Assembly: GCA_036824465.1 (NCBI GenBank)
Contig: DAITAC010000158.1
Span: forward strand, 1-6,540
DNA from: JAKOQB01 sp036824465
GTDB taxonomy: Bacteria; Pseudomonadota; Gammaproteobacteria; Burkholderiales; Burkholderiaceae_F
DNA: 6,540 nt
Direction: 5' to 3'
In this document: piece after piece, positions 4,265 to 6,540 of the stretch
How the letters are laid out: each line of letters begins with the position of its first letter
Numbering within the stretch: the first letter of the stretch is position 1
Notes under the pieces: model-generated
What the model was told of the DNA's origin: nothing
Seen by the model: only the letters and a program-made list of their open reading frames with translations
Database searches by the model: none
Program-made: the position numbers and the translations under genes

Positions 4265-6540
4265 CTAGAGTTTTGCGAGCTCCTCGACAACGGCACCGAC
4301 CGCGTTCCTGACGTGCGTTTCGGTGTGATTGGTCGTGATGAACAGCCGCAGGCGTGCTGCGCGCTCGGGAACCGCGGGATGGATGATCGGCTGCACGATG
4401 ATGCCGCGGCGGAAGAGGGCCCGGGAAAGCAGCAGGCATTTGACCGAGTTGCCGATGATGACCGGAATGATCGGGGTTCCGCCGGAGAGACCGGTGTTGA
4501 GGCCACGTTCGCGGGCGAGGGCGAGGAAGAGGCTCGACAGCTCACGGAGCCGGGTAACGCGCTCGGGCTCGCGCCGCAGGAGCGTCAGGGCCGCGAGCGC
4601 GGCGGCCGCGTTGGGCGGCGAGATGCCGACGCTGTAGACGAACCCGGGGGCGGTGTACTTGAGGTATTCGACGAGCGCGGCGGAACCCGCGATGTAGCCG
4701 CCGCAGCTGGCGAGCGACTTGGAGAGTGTGCCCATCCACAGCTCGACGTCGGAGCGATCGATGTCGGCGTGCTCGCCGATACCGCGTCCGGAACGGCCCA
4801 TGGTTCCCAGCGAATGCGCCTCGTCGACGAGCAGCAGCGCGCGATGCTTCTTCTTGACTTCAACAAAGCGCGCGAGGTCGGGAAAGTCGCCGTCCATGCT
4901 GTAGACGGCTTCGATCGCGATCAGCACGCGGCGGAAGCCGTGGCGGGTGCCGGAGAGCAGCGCGTCGAGCGCGCGCCAGTCGTTGTGCGCGAAGCCGCGG
5001 CTCGTCGCACCCGATAGCCGAGCGCCCTGCAGGATCGAGTTGTGGGCGAGGATGTCGTGGACGATGAGGTCGCCCGGGCCCATCAGGTGGCCGATCGTCG
5101 TGACGTTGGTCGCGTGCCCGGAGACGAAGACGATCGACGCGGGTGTGCCAAGAAAATCGGCGAGCGCGGTTTCGAGTTCGCGATGGATCTGCTTTTCGCC
5201 CGAGACGAGGCGGCTTGCGCCGGCGCCCGTGCCGTAACGATCGATCACGGCCTTGGTTGCGGCGGTGACGAACGGGTCGCGCGCCATGCCGACATAGTCG
5301 TAGGCGCAGAAGTTCGTCACCTCGCGCCCGTCGATGTGGGCGATGCCGCCCATGCCCGACGCGGGCATTACCGCGCCCTGGTCGACACGGAAGTAGGGAT
5401 TGCTCCCGGCGACGGCCAGCAGCATGCGCTCGTGGCGTTTGAGCTCGAGGTATTCGGGAAAGCGCGTGACGTCGTAGTTCTCCGCGGGGATTTCGCCCTC
5501 GGGGGCGTCGCTGTGCGGGTGATCGATCAGATGCTTCTGCACGGCGGCGGCGAGGTCGCCGAGGGTCGTCGCTTGGCTGTAAACGGTGTCCGGCAGATGC
5601 CGGCCGAAACTTCCGTCGAGCGCGGCCACCAGTTCGACCCGCTGCAGCGAATCAAGACCGAGCGCCGAGATCGGCGTTTCGGGCGTGACGTCCGCGAGAC
5701 CGGTGCCGGACAGCGCCAGCGCGTGCTGGCAGACAGCGGCGAACGCGGCGGACTGCGCGGGCGGTACCGAAGGTGCGGGATTCGTCCGGGGGCAGTGCGG
5801 GTCGAGCGCCTTGAGCTGGCCGGCGAGGAAGGCGGCGCGGTTGGCGTTGCGCTGGACTTTGCCGCTGCTCGTCTTGGCGATTGTGCCGCAGCGGATCAGC
5901 ACCACGGTATCGAGCGCCAGGCCGTGCTCTTCGAGAACCGCGGCCCGGACGGCATCGACGACCGGCGCCAGGTCACAGCTGCCGTCGCGCTGGACCTCGT
6001 GCACGAGCACCAGGCGTTGCGCACCGCCCTCGTCGACCGCGAATGCGGCACCAAGGCCGGATGCGAGCAACGGATGACTTTCGTGCGCCGTGGCTTCGAT
6101 GTCCTGCGGATGATGGTTGAGCCCGCGCACGATGATGAGGTCGTCGACTCTGCCGGTGATGTAGAGCTGGCGCTCGTGGATGAAGCCGAGATCGCCGGTA
6201 CGCAGGAACGGGCCGTCGCCGTTGTCACTTCGCCTTGCGTTGAACGTGGCCGCGGTCTGTTTTGGGTCGCGCCAGTAACCCTGGCCGACGGACTCGCCGG
6301 CGACCCAGATCTCGCCGACTCTGTCGGGTCCGGCGGGCGCCAAGGTCTGTGCGTCGACGATGGCCAGGCGAAGCGAACCGACGGGCGCACCGCATCCGAC
6401 GAGGCGGCGGGCGTGCGGCGCGGTGTCGGGCAGCGGCTCGACGCGATTCTGCGAGAGAGCTTCGTCGCTGAACGCGCGCACGGCGGCACCAGTGCCGGAT
6501 TTGGGTCCCGTGACCATGAGCGTTGCCTCCGCCAGACCGT
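4265..6540 (-). CDS. Fatty acyl-AMP ligase (C-terminal part) - ACP - alpha-oxoamine synthase fusion, 5' end cut by window edge
   Basis: About 757 residues are visible (numbering from the first full codon at 6538). The frame stays open to the edge and begins GLAEATLMVTGP, the conserved adenylation motif of fatty acyl-AMP ligases, so the ATG at 6517 is internal and about 300-350 N-terminal residues are missing. Residues 1-240 are the rest of the ligase: RTGDLGF (113-119), GLNHHPQDIE typical of FAALs rather than CoA ligases, and the C-terminal lysine in KTSSGKVQR (K227). Residues 262-340 are an ACP with LGLDSLQ; the phosphopantetheine serine is S297. Residues 380-757 are a fold-type I PLP enzyme: glycine-rich GTGAGASRLVSG, cofactor-stacking H499, VDEAHSLG (D572, H575), and PLP lysine K607 in GTLSKSLASCGGYIAGS. 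In this family acyl thioesters condense with an amino acid, with loss of CO2. Fusion to ACP suggests the acyl group is passed in cis. Serine as substrate (SPT) is inferred from the bCerS-like gene in the same operon; glycine or alanine remain possible. The stop is TAG at 4267-4265. Domain calls are firm, substrates are not. Confidence 0.92.
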   Translation of the reverse strand, partial: GLAEATLMVTGPKSGTGAAVRAFSDEALSQNRVEPLPDTAPHARRLVGCGAPVGSLRLAIVDAQTLAPAGPDRVGEIWVAGESVGQGYWRDPKQTAATFNARRSDNGDGPFLRTGDLGFIHERQLYITGRVDDLIIVRGLNHHPQDIEATAHESHPLLASGLGAAFAVDEGGAQRLVLVHEVQRDGSCDLAPVVDAVRAAVLEEHGLALDTVVLIRCGTIAKTSSGKVQRNANRAAFLAGQLKALDPHCPRTNPAPSVPPAQSAAFAAVCQHALALSGTGLADVTPETPISALGLDSLQRVELVAALDGSFGRHLPDTVYSQATTLGDLAAAVQKHLIDHPHSDAPEGEIPAENYDVTRFPEYLELKRHERMLLAVAGSNPYFRVDQGAVMPASGMGGIAHIDGREVTNFCAYDYVGMARDPFVTAATKAVIDRYGTGAGASRLVSGEKQIHRELETALADFLGTPASIVFVSGHATNVTTIGHLMGPGDLIVHDILAHNSILQGARLSGATSRGFAHNDWRALDALLSGTRHGFRRVLIAIEAVYSMDGDFPDLARFVEVKKKHRALLLVDEAHSLGTMGRSGRGIGEHADIDRSDVELWMGTLSKSLASCGGYIAGSAALVEYLKYTAPGFVYSVGISPPNAAAALAALTLLRREPERVTRLRELSSLFLALARERGLNTGLSGGTPIIPVIIGNSVKCLLLSRALFRRGIIVQPIIHPAVPERAARLRLFITTNHTETHVRNAVGAVVEELAKL

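Noticed and set aside
4241..4267. Possible TAG readthrough joining the AOS fusion to the ATPase, as both are in the same frame with only seven sense codons between the TAG and the GTG at 4243.
   Set aside because: Same-frame adjacency has a one-in-three chance. No readthrough context or recoding element is visible, and the ATPase has its own plausible starts.
3311..5017. 568-residue plus-strand open frame opposite the ATPase and the AOS domain.
   Set aside because: It is antisense to two genes with intact catalytic motifs, is rich in R, E, D, A and G with no recognisable motif, and is the expected product of GC-biased third codon positions.
4265..5420. Biotin synthesis (BioF) or threonine catabolism (Kbl) assignment for the PLP domain.
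   Set aside because: It is fused to ACP and FAAL, no bio or tdh genes are present, and the neighbours point to lipid synthesis. The family fold is shared, so the substrate stays open.
4265..6517. Complete 750-residue protein starting at the ATG at 6517.
   Set aside because: The frame is open upstream to the window edge and encodes GLAEATL directly before this methionine, a conserved internal FAAL motif, so the gene is 5'-truncated by the window and the ATG is internal.

Overview
The window is GC-rich (roughly two-thirds G+C by eye) and packed with genes that all lie on the minus strand, so it reads from right to left. Codon use is strongly GC-biased, which also produces long spurious open frames on the plus strand. 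Gene density and protein families suggest a proteobacterium; beta-, gamma- and deltaproteobacteria are all possible and I cannot narrow it further.

Layout in transcription order: (1) 6540-4265, the C-terminal ~757 residues of a large fusion: the end of a fatty acyl-AMP ligase (FAAL), an acyl carrier protein (ACP), and an alpha-oxoamine synthase (AOS) of the serine palmitoyltransferase type. Its 5' end lies outside the window. (2) 4243-3281, an ABC ATPase. (3) 3284-2169, an ABC-2 permease. (4) 2172-1198, a GT-B-like transferase of unassigned specificity. (5) 1201-74, a protein of the GNAT-like family that I recognise as the bacterial ceramide synthase (bCerS)/YghO family. (6) 18-1, a possible start of a sixth gene that leaves the window. 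Genes 2-5 are joined by three consecutive 4-base stop/start overlaps (ATGA, GTGA, ATGA), so they almost certainly form one operon. Gene 1 lies only 21 bases upstream of gene 2.

The best reading is a sphingolipid-like pathway. The FAAL would activate a fatty acid and load it on the fused ACP. The AOS domain would condense the acyl chain with an amino acid (serine, if it is a true SPT) to a long-chain 3-keto amine. The bCerS-like protein would N-acylate this long-chain base. The GT-B protein may add or change a polar headgroup, and the ABC-2 pair may move the lipid across the inner membrane. No 3-keto reductase is visible and one would be expected nearby. Domain assignments are seen in the sequence; the pathway and the order of steps are inference.

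No RNA genes, mobile elements, CRISPR arrays, repeats or convincing terminators were seen. The only non-coding stretch longer than about 25 bases is the ~55 bases at 19-73.
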